Under the pieces are notes generated by a model, which was not told the DNA's origin, made no database searches, and saw only the letters and a program-made list of their open reading frames with translations. The translations under genes were made by a program, and so were the position numbers. A stretch of 64,000 bases of DNA, taken from the NCBI GenBank assembly GCA_036490515.1, contig DASXDU010000001.1:248001-312000 (forward strand), in the 5' to 3' direction. Shown piece after piece: positions 9,227 to 17,904 of this stretch (the first letter of the stretch is position 1; every line of letters begins with the position of its first letter). The stretch is from Palsa-1150 sp036490515. GTDB taxonomy: Bacteria > Myxococcota_A > Polyangia > Polyangiales > Polyangiaceae.

Positions 9227-9291
9227 GCCGACCGTGGGACGGTCGGCTCTGTTCAGACGCATGCAAATGTCAGTGTGGGACACGCTCCCAC
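9227..9291 (+). promoter_or_regulatory. Two consecutive hairpins in the ftsA-ftsZ gap
   Basis: In the 175-bp ftsA-ftsZ spacer, a perfect 9-bp stem (9227-9235 with 9239-9247, loop GGG) is followed by a T-containing tail. A second 6-bp stem (GTGGGA 9275-9280 with TCCCAC 9286-9291) follows. The first may attenuate read-through from ftsA or stabilise a processed ftsZ message. The region may also hold a promoter for ftsZ, but no convincing -35/-10 pair is visible. The structure is seen directly; the function is inferred. Confidence 0.45.
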
Positions 9292-9369
9292 GAAACGAGT
9301 TCGGTAACTTGGCTTGGCTTCGCGCAGTCCCGTAGAGGCGAGGGAGAGGACGATGGGAGGAACAGGGCG

Positions 9370-10635
9370 ATGAGCTTCTCGATCGAGTTTGCAGACGAGC
9401 AGCAGCAGTACGAGGCTCGCATCAAGGTCGTCGGCGTGGGCGGCTCCGGCGGCAACGCCGTCAACACGATGATCAACTTCGGCCTCGAAGGCGTGGAGTT
9501 CATCGTCGTCAACACGGACGCGCAGGCGCTCAACTCGAACGCCGCGCCGACCAAGCTACCCATCGGCTCGACCATCACGCGCGGCCTCGGGGCCGGCGCG
9601 GACGCCGACAAGGGACGCAAGGCCGCGCTCGAGGACGTGCAGCGCATCAAGGAGCTGCTCTCGGGCGCCGACATGGTCTTCGTCACCGCTGGAATGGGCG
9701 GCGGTACGGGCACCGGCGCGGCGCCGGTCATCGCCCAGATCGCCCGCGAGGAGGGCGCGCTCACCGTGGGCGTCGTCACCAAGCCGTTTCTCTTCGAGGG
9801 CCGCCAGCGCGCGCGCCGCGCGGAGATCGGCCTCGCGATGCTGTCCGAGCAGGTCGACACGCTCATCACGATTCCCAACCAGAAGCTCCTGCTCCTCGGG
9901 GACGACGACCTCACGTTCATCGACGCCTGCCGCAAGGCGGACGAGGTGCTCTACCAGGCCGTCAAGGGCATCAGTGACCTCATCACGCAGAACGGCATCG
10001 TCAACGTCGACTTCGCCGACGTGAAGACCGTCATGAGCAGCATGGGTCGCGCGCTCATGGGAACGGGCGTCGCCAAGGGCCAGAACCGCGCGCGCCTCGC
10101 CGCGGAGATGGCCGTCACCTCTCCGCTGCTCGACGACATCAGCGTCGAGGGCGCGACCGGGGTCCTCATCAACATCGTCGGCGGCCCGGACCTCAAGATG
10201 AAGGAGATCCAGGAGGCCGCGAGCCTCGTGCAGGAGCAGGCGCACGAGGACGCGAACATCATCTTCGGCGCGAGCATCGACGAGACGCTCGGCGAGAACG
10301 TCAAGGTCACCGTCATCGCGACGGGCTTCGACGCGGCCGAGCGCGAGCAGGCCCTCGAGGCCGCCGCGCAGGCGCCGCGCCAGACGCTCGCCCCGCAGAC
10401 GCTCCCCTCGTCGCAGCCGCGCTCCTTCGCGCAGCCCGCGCCCTCGCAGATGCGCCCGACCCTCGACAGCATGGTCGTCCCCGCCTCGCGCCGCCCCGCG
10501 CACGCCCACGAGGCGCGCACGCAGGCAGCCCCCTCGCAGCAGCGCCCCGTCCTCCGCGAGCGACCGGTGCAGGATGCCTTCCCGCACCTCGACCACGACT
10601 GGGACGTCCCCGCCTTCCAGCGCAAGCAGCGCTGA
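9370..10635 (+). CDS. ftsZ: Cell division GTPase FtsZ
   Basis: This 421-residue tubulin homologue forms the Z ring. Visible features are the N-terminal VVGVGGSGGNAVN, the GTP-binding signature GGGTGTG (~110-116), and the T7 synergy-loop NVDFADVKTVM. A disordered Pro/Gln/Ser linker (~325-405) ends in the conserved C-terminal peptide DVPAFQRKQR that binds FtsA. The ATG at 9370 has a GGGAGGA ribosome-binding site upstream. A clear intrinsic terminator follows 34 bp after the stop, making this the end of the division cluster. Confidence 0.98.
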   Translation: MSFSIEFADEQQQYEARIKVVGVGGSGGNAVNTMINFGLEGVEFIVVNTDAQALNSNAAPTKLPIGSTITRGLGAGADADKGRKAALEDVQRIKELLSGADMVFVTAGMGGGTGTGAAPVIAQIAREEGALTVGVVTKPFLFEGRQRARRAEIGLAMLSEQVDTLITIPNQKLLLLGDDDLTFIDACRKADEVLYQAVKGISDLITQNGIVNVDFADVKTVMSSMGRALMGTGVAKGQNRARLAAEMAVTSPLLDDISVEGATGVLINIVGGPDLKMKEIQEAASLVQEQAHEDANIIFGASIDETLGENVKVTVIATGFDAAEREQALEAAAQAPRQTLAPQTLPSSQPRSFAQPAPSQMRPTLDSMVVPASRRPAHAHEARTQAAPSQQRPVLRERPVQDAFPHLDHDWDVPAFQRKQR

Positions 10636-10668
10636 GCGATCTTCGAGAGCTCGCCTCGCTTCCTTGTG

Positions 10669-10707
10669 ACCCCCGCCGGTTCCTCCCGTCGCGGGGGTTC
10701 TTCTTTT
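10669..10707 (+). terminator. Intrinsic terminator after ftsZ
   Basis: The stem ACCCCCGC (10669-10676) pairs with GCGGGGGT (10691-10698) and is followed by TCTTCTTTT (10699-10707). This is a textbook GC stem plus T-rich tail, unusual in such GC-rich DNA, lying just beyond the ftsZ stop. Confidence 0.85.
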
Positions 10708-10760
10708 CCGGCCGCCTCCACGCGACGTGGCCGGCCGCGGATCGGGGTACCATCCCCCGC

Positions 10761-11666
10761 ATGCGACTGGTCCCGGCGCTCTCCCTCGTGCTCCTCGCCG
10801 GCTGCGCGGCGACGGTCCCGCGCGCGGAGCTCGATCGGTGCACCCTCGGCGTCGCCGACGGCAACGACGCGATGCCGATGCGGCAGGGCGCGGCGTGCGC
10901 GTCGGTCGCCCGGAGGCTCGCGGCCGACGAGCAGACGGGCGCCGCGCTCGGCTACGCGCGCAAGGCGTGCGACCTCGAGGACCCCCGCGGCTGCGAGCAG
11001 TACCTCGCGCTGGTCCGCGGGCAGTCGACCGTGAGCACCGACGAGCTCCAGCGGGCTCGGTCCGCCGGCGAGAAGGCATGCGCGGGGATGGTCATCGCGA
11101 TCGACGGCGCGACCGACGCGCGCCCGACGATCTGCGCGCGGACGGCGGAGCTCTACCAGGACGTGAAGCCTGCGAGCCCCGAGGACTCGGGTCGCCTCTT
11201 CGCCCGCGCATGCAAGCTCGGCGACGACGCGAGCTGCGCCAAGGCGCGCTCGCTCGGCGTGAGCCTCACCGACACCTACGGCCTCGGGCCGAAACCCCGG
11301 CCCAACGGGCCCGCCGTCGCGCAGCCGCTCCCGCCGCCCGGCCCTCGACCGCCGCTGCCCGCAGGTCCGCCGCCGGCCCCGGTCCCCGCGTGCCACGAGA
11401 TGCGCACGTGCGTCTCGCTCGACGTCACGCAGCGCAACTCGATCGAGGTCGTCGGTGCGCTCGAGAACCATTGCGACCGCGCGGTCGCGTGCACGTGGTG
11501 CCCGGCCCACCGCGACCAGATCGACAAGGGCGCCTGCCACACGGCGAACCTCGGGCCGGGGGAGAAGCGCGCCGGCCGCGAGGCGGGCCTCTGGTACGAG
11601 GGCTACGACTCGATGGCGTACGACTGCATCGACGCGAACGACGCGAAGGGCTGCCTGGGGATCTGA
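10761..11666 (+). CDS. Sel1-like repeat lipoprotein
   Basis: This gene encodes a 301-residue predicted outer-envelope lipoprotein. The signal peptide ends in LLAGC (Cys ~15). Residues ~40-175 contain Sel1/TPR-like helical repeats marked by GYARKACDLEDPRGCEQY and LFARACKLGDDASCAKA, whose spaced Cys pairs are typical of secreted Sel1 proteins. A Pro-rich linker (~180-215) leads to a C-terminal domain with six or more cysteines and no family I recognise. Sel1 repeats usually mediate protein-protein contact. It is a single-gene unit between the ftsZ terminator and a convergent glycosyltransferase. Confidence 0.75.
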   Translation: MRLVPALSLVLLAGCAATVPRAELDRCTLGVADGNDAMPMRQGAACASVARRLAADEQTGAALGYARKACDLEDPRGCEQYLALVRGQSTVSTDELQRARSAGEKACAGMVIAIDGATDARPTICARTAELYQDVKPASPEDSGRLFARACKLGDDASCAKARSLGVSLTDTYGLGPKPRPNGPAVAQPLPPPGPRPPLPAGPPPAPVPACHEMRTCVSLDVTQRNSIEVVGALENHCDRAVACTWCPAHRDQIDKGACHTANLGPGEKRAGREAGLWYEGYDSMAYDCIDANDAKGCLGI

Positions 11667-11698
11667 CGCCCGTCGCCCTCGCCGGCGCGCCGCGCGTC

Positions 11699-12598
11699 TC
11701 ACTCCGCGCCGAGCATCACGACCCGCGTCCCCAGGGCCTCCGCCTCGCGCAGCACCGTGCTCGCGCCCTCCGCTTCCGACGCGAAGACGACGTGGTCCGC
11801 GGCGCCGATCCAGGCGAGCGACTCTTCGCGCGGCACGACGCCCACGAAGCGCGCATCCACGCCGTGCGTCCGCGCGAGCGCCTCGAGCCGCGCGCGTTCC
11901 GGCCCGTCGCCGACGACGACGAGGGCGTCCACCTCGCGCGCTCGCGCCACGTGGATGATCGCGCGGTCCACCCGCTTGCTCGGGACGAGCCTCCCGACGC
12001 TCACGGCGATGCGCGCCCCCGCGAGCTCGCGCTTCTTGCGCGCGACGGCGTCGCCCACCGCGGGTACCTCGAGCGCTGCGGGCCGCACGACCGCCATTCG
12101 CTCGACCCGCGCGCGCAGCGGCGACGCGAGCGACGCGAGCAGGGCGTCGCGCAGCGCGTCGGAGACGAAGCGCCACTCGACCGCCCGCGCCGCGATCGCC
12201 CCGACGATGCGCGCCCGGATCGCCGCCGGCATCGCGGCGAGGAGGCGCACGTCGCCACCATGCGAGACGACGACGAGCTCGGCCCGGGAGGCCGTCCCCA
12301 CGGGCCACGCGCAGGGGACGGCCCAGTGCGCCACGACGCGCTGCGCATCGATCCGTGCAACCCTCCGTCGCGCCGCGAGCACCCAGGCCAGCGCCTCGAG
12401 CCCGCGCGCCGGGTTCTCCCGGAGGCGCGCCGCCACGCCCGGCCAGCCGAACGCGCCGCCCGGCCCTCTCGCGCGCGGAGCGACGACGACGACCTCGTGG
12501 CCTTCGGCCTCGAGCGCATGCGCCTCGGCCCGGACGAAGTGGCCCGACGGGTCCCCGTCGCGGGCCGGAAAGCTGGTCGTCACGAGGGCGATGCGCAT
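11699..12598 (-). CDS. Glycosyltransferase family 4-like protein
   Basis: This 299-residue protein has an N-terminal acceptor domain starting RIALVTTSFPARDGDPSGHFV, and a donor domain with VSVGRLVPSKRVDRAI and the GT4 EX7E-type region around ASEAEGASTVLREAEALG. The acceptor and sugar cannot be told. It is shorter than most GT4 enzymes (350-400 residues) because it ends soon after the EX7E helix. I chose the ATG at 12598; an ATG nine bases earlier adds three residues. It is divergent from the aconitase-like gene, with only 43 bp between starts. Confidence 0.75.
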   Translation of the reverse strand: MRIALVTTSFPARDGDPSGHFVRAEAHALEAEGHEVVVVAPRARGPGGAFGWPGVAARLRENPARGLEALAWVLAARRRVARIDAQRVVAHWAVPCAWPVGTASRAELVVVSHGGDVRLLAAMPAAIRARIVGAIAARAVEWRFVSDALRDALLASLASPLRARVERMAVVRPAALEVPAVGDAVARKKRELAGARIAVSVGRLVPSKRVDRAIIHVARAREVDALVVVGDGPERARLEALARTHGVDARFVGVVPREESLAWIGAADHVVFASEAEGASTVLREAEALGTRVVMLGAE

Positions 12599-12641
12599 GA
12601 GACGCATGGAAGCCTACCCCAGCGATGGTAATGGACTCCCG

Positions 12642-14603
12642 ATGGCATCTCCCTCCGTCTCCTTCCCCGGGCGCGTCCTCTTCCTGACCGAGGATCCCGC
12701 GCTCCTCGAGAAGCAGCTCGCCGGCGAGGACCTCGCGTTCGACGCGGAGCGCCCGCTCCTCGGCAGCATCTCGACCGACGAGATCACGCCGGGCTGGGTT
12801 TGCTACTACTACGACGAGACTCTCGGGCGGTACTCGCTCGTCGGTCTGCGGGGCGGGAAGGTCAAGCCGGACGCAGTGAAGGGCGGCGGCTTCTCGGTCG
12901 TCGTCAGCGGCACGTCGAAGGGGTGCGGCTCGTCGCGCGAGCAGGCGCCCTACAGCGAGGTCGCCGCGGGCATCAAGCTCGTCGTCGCGAAGAGCATCGA
13001 GAAGATCTACCGCCAGAACGCGCAGAACATCGGCCTCCTCACGAGCACCGACCTCTCGCTCGTGCCGCGCATCCAGGCGGGCGAGTCGATCCCGGTGAGC
13101 GAGTTCACGAAGGGGCTCGACCCGATCAGCGCCGCCATCGTCGAGCACGGGGGCCTCTTCGCGTACAACAAGGCGCGCCTCGCGGGAAAGACGACGCCGC
13201 CCGCGCTGGCGACCGCCGCGCGGCCGATGACCCTCTGCGAGAAGATCCTCGCTGCGCACGTCATCGTCGACGCGCGCACGGGCAAGACGGGCGTCGCGGC
13301 CGCGAAGCCCGGGGACGCATTCTTCGCGCGATGCGAGGTGCGCTTCTCGCACGAGTACGTGACGCCGATGGCGGACGCGCTCTTTCGTCAGGGTTTCGGC
13401 CCGGACGCGAAGGTGACGGAGCCCGAGAGCGTGTTCGCGTTCCGCGACCACCTCACGTTCCTCGACCTCATCATGCCGAAGGCCCACAAGGACATGGGGC
13501 TCGACGTGCAGGCGCGCAAGCTCGCGACGGTGCAGGACGACTTCGCCAAGCGCGCGGGCGTCCGCGTCTACGGCGAGGTGCACCGCGACGGGAAGCTCGT
13601 CGGGTCGGAGGCCATCTGCCACAACAAGGTGGTCGAGGAGCTCGCGCTCCCGGGGCAGCTCGTCATCGGGACCGACAGCCACACGTGCATGGCGGGCGCG
13701 CTCGGGTGCTTCGCGTTCGGCGTCGGCTCGACGGACATGGCCAACGCGTGGATGACGCGCGACGTGCGCGTGACCGTGCCCGAGACGGCGCGCTTCGAGC
13801 TCACGGGAAGGCTGCGTCCGGGAGTCTGCGCCAAGGACGTCATGCTCCACATCCTCGCGCAGCCGTTCTTCAAGGGCGGCGACGGCATCGGCAAGGTGCT
13901 CGAGTTCGGCGGCGACGGCGTCAAGCACCTTCCGCTCGACGAGCGCGCGACCTTGACGAACATGGCCGTCGAGGCAGGGGGCTTCACCGGGATCATCGAG
14001 GCGGACGAGGTGGTGGTCGACTACCTCGTGAAGCAGCGAGGGGCAAAGGCGGACGACGTGCGGGCGCGCATCGTGAAGGCCGACCCGGGGGCGACGTACT
14101 GCGCGACCTTCACGATCGACCTCGCCGCGATCGTGCCGATGGTGGCCACGCCGGGCGACCCGCGCAACGGCGTGCCGCTCGAGACGCTCGCGGGGCCGGT
14201 GAAGATCGACATCGCGTACGGCGGCTCGTGCACCGGCGGCAAGAAGGCCGACATGGACATGTACGCGGCCGTCCTCGGGGACGCCGTGAAGAAGGGAAAG
14301 CGCGTCGCGGCGGGGGTGCACTTCTACCTGCAGTTCGGGTCGCAGGACATCCGCCGCTACGCGGAGGAGAAGGGCTACCTGAAGGTGTTCGAGCAGGCGG
14401 GGGCCGAGCTCGTCGACCCATCGTGCGGCGCGTGCATCAAGGCGGGCCCCGGCTCGAGCGACTCGCCGGACCAGGTGACGGTGAGCGCGCAGAACCGGAA
14501 CTTCCCCGGCCGGAGCGGCCCCGGAAAGGTGTACCTCGCGAGCCCGCTCGTCGTCGCGGCGAGCGCCATCGCGGGGCGTATCGCGCTGCCCGAGGAGATC
14601 TGA
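12642..14603 (+). CDS. Aconitase/isopropylmalate-dehydratase family hydro-lyase, swivel domain first
   Basis: This 653-residue single-chain enzyme is predicted to isomerise or hydrate a tricarboxylate or malate-type substrate with a 4Fe-4S cluster. The LeuD-like swivel domain comes first, marked by SGTSKGCGSSREQAPYSEV (~80-110). The large catalytic domains follow, with GTDSHTCMAGALG, GGSCTGGKKADM and DPSCGACIKAGPG, supplying the three cluster cysteines. The usual SCTNS is SCTGG here. The end (RNFPGRSGPGKVYLASPL) resembles aconitase B, but the AcnB HEAT-like domain is absent. The substrate is unknown. An in-frame ATG at 12606 is an alternative start. Confidence 0.85.
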   Translation: MASPSVSFPGRVLFLTEDPALLEKQLAGEDLAFDAERPLLGSISTDEITPGWVCYYYDETLGRYSLVGLRGGKVKPDAVKGGGFSVVVSGTSKGCGSSREQAPYSEVAAGIKLVVAKSIEKIYRQNAQNIGLLTSTDLSLVPRIQAGESIPVSEFTKGLDPISAAIVEHGGLFAYNKARLAGKTTPPALATAARPMTLCEKILAAHVIVDARTGKTGVAAAKPGDAFFARCEVRFSHEYVTPMADALFRQGFGPDAKVTEPESVFAFRDHLTFLDLIMPKAHKDMGLDVQARKLATVQDDFAKRAGVRVYGEVHRDGKLVGSEAICHNKVVEELALPGQLVIGTDSHTCMAGALGCFAFGVGSTDMANAWMTRDVRVTVPETARFELTGRLRPGVCAKDVMLHILAQPFFKGGDGIGKVLEFGGDGVKHLPLDERATLTNMAVEAGGFTGIIEADEVVVDYLVKQRGAKADDVRARIVKADPGATYCATFTIDLAAIVPMVATPGDPRNGVPLETLAGPVKIDIAYGGSCTGGKKADMDMYAAVLGDAVKKGKRVAAGVHFYLQFGSQDIRRYAEEKGYLKVFEQAGAELVDPSCGACIKAGPGSSDSPDQVTVSAQNRNFPGRSGPGKVYLASPLVVAASAIAGRIALPEEI

Positions 14604-14659
14604 CGAGACCACCGTTTCCCTCGACGATTCCCCTGTCCCGCGCTACTCCTCCGCTCCCC

Positions 14660-15226
14660 GTGAACGCCTCCGCACCGACCATCCAGCCGAACTCCCACGT
14701 CACGCTCGACTACGAGCTCCGCGACGACGAGGGGGAGCTCATCGACGCGAGCGCGGCCGAGGACGGCGAGCCGATCGAGTACGTCCATGGCTACGGCATG
14801 CTCGTCCCGGGGCTCGAGGCGGCGCTCGTGGGGCTACGCGTCGGCGACGAGCGCGACATCGTCGTGCCGGCCGAGGCGGCGTACGGCGAGCGGGACGAGT
14901 CGCTGGTCCTCGAGGTCGACCGGAGCGAGTTCCCCGACCCCAAGGCCGTCGCCCCGGGCGACGAGTTCGTGGCCGAATCGCCCGATGGCGACGAGATCGC
15001 GATGAACGTGGTCGAGGTGAAGGACGACGTGGTGGTGGTCGACGCCAACCACCCGCTGGCGGGGATGACGCTGCGCTACTCGGTGAAGGTCCGCGAGGTG
15101 CGCGAGGCGACCGAGGACGAGATCCAGCGGGCGGCGTCGGACCTGGACGAGGCGCACGAGCACGTCCACGGCCCGGACTGCGACCACAGCCACGAGCCGG
15201 TGGGGCTCGGGAAGAAGCTCAACTAG
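14660..15226 (+). CDS. slyD: FKBP-type peptidyl-prolyl isomerase, SlyD-like
   Basis: This 188-residue protein begins at a GTG with VTLDYELRDDEGELIDAS, then GYGMLVPGLEAALVGLRVGD and the VPAEAAYGERDESLV motif of SlyD. The inserted flap domain (~75-135) is the chaperone part. The tail has a metal-binding cluster with EAHEHVHGPDCDHSHE. SlyD proteins isomerise prolyl bonds, hold unfolded chains and, through the tail, bind nickel. Here no hydrogenase or urease genes are close by. It lies 56 bp after the aconitase-like gene, possibly co-transcribed. Confidence 0.88.
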   Translation: MNASAPTIQPNSHVTLDYELRDDEGELIDASAAEDGEPIEYVHGYGMLVPGLEAALVGLRVGDERDIVVPAEAAYGERDESLVLEVDRSEFPDPKAVAPGDEFVAESPDGDEIAMNVVEVKDDVVVVDANHPLAGMTLRYSVKVREVREATEDEIQRAASDLDEAHEHVHGPDCDHSHEPVGLGKKLN

Positions 15227-15295
15227 CCGAGGGCTCGGGAGGCTGCGGCAGTCCCCACGAAGGACGGCCCCCAGCCGAGCCGTGAGCGAGGTTGT

Positions 15296-15315
15296 GTGCC
15301 TGTGCTATCAGGCAC
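15296..15315 (+). promoter_or_regulatory. Small hairpin upstream of the 62-residue gene
   Basis: GTGCCTG (15296-15302) pairs perfectly with CAGGCAC (15309-15315) around a TGCTAT loop, 25 bp before the start codon at 15341. It may be a 5'-UTR structure or a weak terminator for the slyD unit; it lacks a T tail. Confidence 0.35.
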
Positions 15316-15340
15316 GGGCACCCAGGGAGAACGCACGACC

Positions 15341-15529
15341 ATGGCGACCGGAAACACCAAGACCATCAACTCGTGGGAGTGGGACGTCCGCGTCCGCGAG
15401 CGCAACGTCGGCAAGGGCATCTTCGACGAGAAGGACATCGAGAAGCACCTCTCGCAGCTCCCCGACGTGGCCGATCAGGCCGAGTCGATCGCCATCGCGC
15501 AGCCCGCTCTGGGCGGGCGCGAGGACTGA
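15341..15529 (+). CDS. Small conserved-looking protein, 62 residues
   Basis: The ATG at 15341 (AGGGAGA lies 13 bp upstream) starts a 62-residue, charged, probably cytoplasmic protein with no signal peptide or membrane span. Its centre has alternating charges (WEWDVRVRERNVGKGIFDEKDIEKHL) that suggest a short strand followed by a helix. I do not recognise a family. It is the first of three closely spaced genes with the DUF1844 protein (15-bp gap) and htrA. Its compact spacing and shared strand argue that it is real rather than chance. Confidence 0.6.
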   Translation: MATGNTKTINSWEWDVRVRERNVGKGIFDEKDIEKHLSQLPDVADQAESIAIAQPALGGRED

Positions 15530-15544
15530 GCGGCGAGGGAAGTC

Positions 15545-15814
15545 GTGGAGGAAACGGCCCCCCACGTCGACGTCGATTTCACGACGTTCCTCCTGTCGCT
15601 GAGCCACTCGGCGCTCATGCACCTCGGCGAAGCTCCCAACCCCGAGACGGGCGGCACCGAGAAGAACGTGCCGCTCGCCAAGCAGACCATCGACCTCATC
15701 GCGATGCTCGAGGACAAGACGAAGGGCAACCTCTCGGGGGACGAGGAACGCCTGCTCGGGCAGATCCTGTTCGACCTGCGGATGCGCTACGTCGAGCTGA
15801 CCAAGGCCAAGTGA
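15545..15814 (+). CDS. DUF1844 family protein
   Basis: This 89-residue protein starts at GTG 15545 with a GAGGGA ribosome-binding site. It matches the DUF1844 pattern: FTTFLLSLSHSALMHLGEAPNPETG, then a predicted long helix with AKQTIDLIAMLEDKTKGNLS and LLGQILFDLRMRYVELTK. Family members are small, mostly helical proteins found across delta-type proteobacteria and Acidobacteria, with no known function. It sits between the 62-residue protein and the HtrA protease, seven bases before the latter's start. Confidence 0.85.
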   Translation: MEETAPHVDVDFTTFLLSLSHSALMHLGEAPNPETGGTEKNVPLAKQTIDLIAMLEDKTKGNLSGDEERLLGQILFDLRMRYVELTKAK

Positions 15815-15821
15815 GCATGAA

Positions 15822-17051
15822 GTGACGGTCGTGAGCGCCGTATCCACGACCGGGTTGCTCGTGCGTGCCCTCCGCGCCGCGCCGATCGCGCTGCTCTGCC
15901 TTCTCGCGTCCGCGGGCTGCGACCGCAAAGGGTCGCCCTTCGCCGACGACGGCGGGGTCGTCGTGCCCCCGGGGGCGACGGTCGTCCCGAACGCGCCCGC
16001 CCCGCCGCCCGCCACCGTCGCGGCCACCCCGCCGCCGCCGCTCCCCGCCGGGGGGCTCTCCGTGGCCCCGGTGAGCTTCGCGCCCATCGCGCGGATGGCC
16101 GACCCGAGCGTCGTGACGATCACCACGGTGGGCGTCGAGGAGGAGATCTCGCCCTTCACGCACCGCCGGCGCCGCGCGCAGACCGAGGGCCTCGGGACGG
16201 GCTTCGTCATCGACAAGGCGGGGATCATCCTCACGAACAACCACGTCGTGAACAACGCGCAGGCCGTCGAGGTGAAGCTCTCCGACGGGCGCACCTTCGC
16301 GGGCAAGCTCGTGGGGACCGACCCGCCGACGGACATCGCGGTCGTCCGCATCGACACGAAGGACCTCCGGCCGTTGCCCCTCGGGGATTCCGACGCCATC
16401 GAGGTCGGCGACTGGGCGGTCGCGATCGGGAACCCGTTCGGGCTGTCCCACACGGTGAGCGCCGGGATCATCAGCGCGAAGGGCCGTACGAAGGACGACG
16501 TGCCGCTCGATCCGGCGGGGTACTACGACTTCCTCCAGACCGACGCGTCGATCAACCCGGGCAACTCGGGCGGCCCGCTGCTCAACCTCCGGGGCGAGGT
16601 CGTCGGAATGAACTCGGCCATCCGCGGGGGCGGCGCGCAGGGCATCGGCTTCGCCATCCCCATCAACATGATCAAGCAGCTCCTGCCCATGCTGCTGCGA
16701 GACGGGCACCTCACGCGGAGCGCCCTGTCGGTGCGCATCAAGGACGTGCGCGAGCTCTCCCGCGAGGAGCGACAAGCCCTCGGCATCACGGTGGAAGGGA
16801 CGAGCGGCGCGGTGCTCGAATACGTGACCCCCGGGGGCCCGGCGGACAAGGCGGGGCTCCTGGCCGGGGACGTCATCGTGGCCTTCGAGGGGCAGCCCAT
16901 CGACCGGTCCTCCAGGCTCCAGTGGCTGGCCAGCACCACCGGGGTCGGCCGCACCATCACGGTCCGCGTGATGCGCGAGGGCAAGCAGTTCGACCAGAAG
17001 GTCACCCTGGGTCAGCTCCCCGACCCGCCCACAGCCCCCGGCCCCCGCTAG
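15822..17051 (+). CDS. HtrA/Deg-family periplasmic serine protease, one PDZ domain
   Basis: This 409-residue trypsin-fold protease degrades or refolds damaged envelope proteins. It has an N-terminal hydrophobic segment ending in SAGC (~33), possibly a lipoprotein signal with a non-ideal lipobox, a Pro/Ala-rich stretch, then the protease domain with His141 (TNNHVV), Asp171 (DIAVV) and Ser249 (NPGNSGGP). One PDZ domain follows (~300-395, with GGPADKAGLLAGDVIVAFEG). DegP and DegQ usually have two PDZ domains, so this is closer to DegS-type architecture. The GTG at 15822 is chosen; GTG 15831 is possible. Proximity to an ECF sigma unit suggests a role in envelope stress. Confidence 0.9.
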   Translation: MTVVSAVSTTGLLVRALRAAPIALLCLLASAGCDRKGSPFADDGGVVVPPGATVVPNAPAPPPATVAATPPPPLPAGGLSVAPVSFAPIARMADPSVVTITTVGVEEEISPFTHRRRRAQTEGLGTGFVIDKAGIILTNNHVVNNAQAVEVKLSDGRTFAGKLVGTDPPTDIAVVRIDTKDLRPLPLGDSDAIEVGDWAVAIGNPFGLSHTVSAGIISAKGRTKDDVPLDPAGYYDFLQTDASINPGNSGGPLLNLRGEVVGMNSAIRGGGAQGIGFAIPINMIKQLLPMLLRDGHLTRSALSVRIKDVRELSREERQALGITVEGTSGAVLEYVTPGGPADKAGLLAGDVIVAFEGQPIDRSSRLQWLASTTGVGRTITVRVMREGKQFDQKVTLGQLPDPPTAPGPR

Positions 17052-17061
17052 CCGAGCCGTT

Positions 17062-17080
17062 CCCGTGCTACTCGCACGGG
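17062..17080 (+). terminator. Hairpin after htrA
   Basis: A perfect 7-bp stem, CCCGTGC (17062-17068) with GCACGGG (17074-17080), loop TACTC, lies 10 bp past the htrA stop and is followed by TTCCTAG. It is probably a weak intrinsic terminator. It also argues that the sigma-factor gene starts downstream at 17116 rather than inside the stem at 17065. Confidence 0.5.
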
Positions 17081-17115
17081 TTCCTAGCCGAACCGACTCG
17101 TATTACCGTAGGGCC

Positions 17116-17904
17116 GTGCCCGGGAACCCCTCCGCTCGACGCGCGCGCTCGGTCGACGATGGGGCCGGCCCGCGGAAGCCGAACGCGCCTCCCTCGGCGC
17201 CGCCGGTGAATACCCCCGCCCCGGCGGCGTCCAACCTGAAACAGGACAGGGCACGAGAAGCGGAGGAAGACCGTGCGCTTATCGCGAAGGCGCAGGCCGG
17301 TGACATGGGGGCATTTCGACAGCTCGTCGAGCGCCACCAGCGCCGTGCGTTCGCGATCGCGCTTGCCCTGGTGCGCGACGAGAACGACGCGCGCGAGCTC
17401 GTGCAGGACGCCTTCCTGCGCGTCTTCAAGAACCTCGCCGGTTTCCAGGGCGGGTCGAGCTTCTTCACCTGGCTCTATCGCATCATCACGAACCTCAGCA
17501 TCGATCTCATCCGAAAACCGGGAAGGCAGACGACCGACCTCGAGGAAGCGCGCCTCGAGAGCGACGACGGAGCCGACCTGGACTTGCCGTTCCTCGGCCG
17601 GATCGACGGCGCGGACCCGGTCGACGTCGTGCGTCGCGGCGAGATCGCCGCGCGCCTCCAGACGGCGCTCGACGCCCTTCCGAGCTATCACCGCGCCGTC
17701 ATCGTCATGCGCGAGATCGACGGCCTCAGCTACGAAGAGATGGCGCAGGCCATGAACGTATCCAAGGGCACGATCATGAGCCGCCTCTTCCACGCACGCC
17801 AGAAGCTCCAGCGCGCGCTGGCCGACTGCTACAAGGAGCAGGTCGGTGCGCGTGCGTCGGGCGAGGTGCAGGCTCCGCCGAGCGAGCCGGCGAGGGAGCC
17901 ATGA
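17116..17904 (+). CDS. ECF-type RNA polymerase sigma factor
   Basis: This 262-residue sigma factor has a low-complexity Pro/Ala/Arg lead (~1-50). Sigma region 2 follows, with FRQLVERHQRRAFAIALAL, ARELVQDAFLRVF and FFTWLYRIITN, and sigma region 4 with LPSYHRAVIVMREIDGLSYEEMA and MNVSKGTIMSRLFHARQKL. It should direct RNA polymerase to a small regulon, probably of envelope genes. GTG 17116 is chosen because it follows a TAGGG sequence and avoids an upstream hairpin; GTG 17065 adds 17 residues. Its stop overlaps the anti-sigma start (ATGA), showing coupled translation. Confidence 0.9.
   Translation: MPGNPSARRARSVDDGAGPRKPNAPPSAPPVNTPAPAASNLKQDRAREAEEDRALIAKAQAGDMGAFRQLVERHQRRAFAIALALVRDENDARELVQDAFLRVFKNLAGFQGGSSFFTWLYRIITNLSIDLIRKPGRQTTDLEEARLESDDGADLDLPFLGRIDGADPVDVVRRGEIAARLQTALDALPSYHRAVIVMREIDGLSYEEMAQAMNVSKGTIMSRLFHARQKLQRALADCYKEQVGARASGEVQAPPSEPAREP

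Noticed and set aside
9951..14612. A 1553-codon minus-strand open frame opposite ftsZ and the aconitase-like gene
   Set aside because: It is antisense to genes with clear motifs; the composition is typical of a GC-bias shadow.
17065..17115. GTG at 17065 as the sigma-factor start
   Set aside because: The codon lies inside a perfect hairpin just after htrA; GTG 17116 has a better upstream sequence. It is kept only as an alternative.
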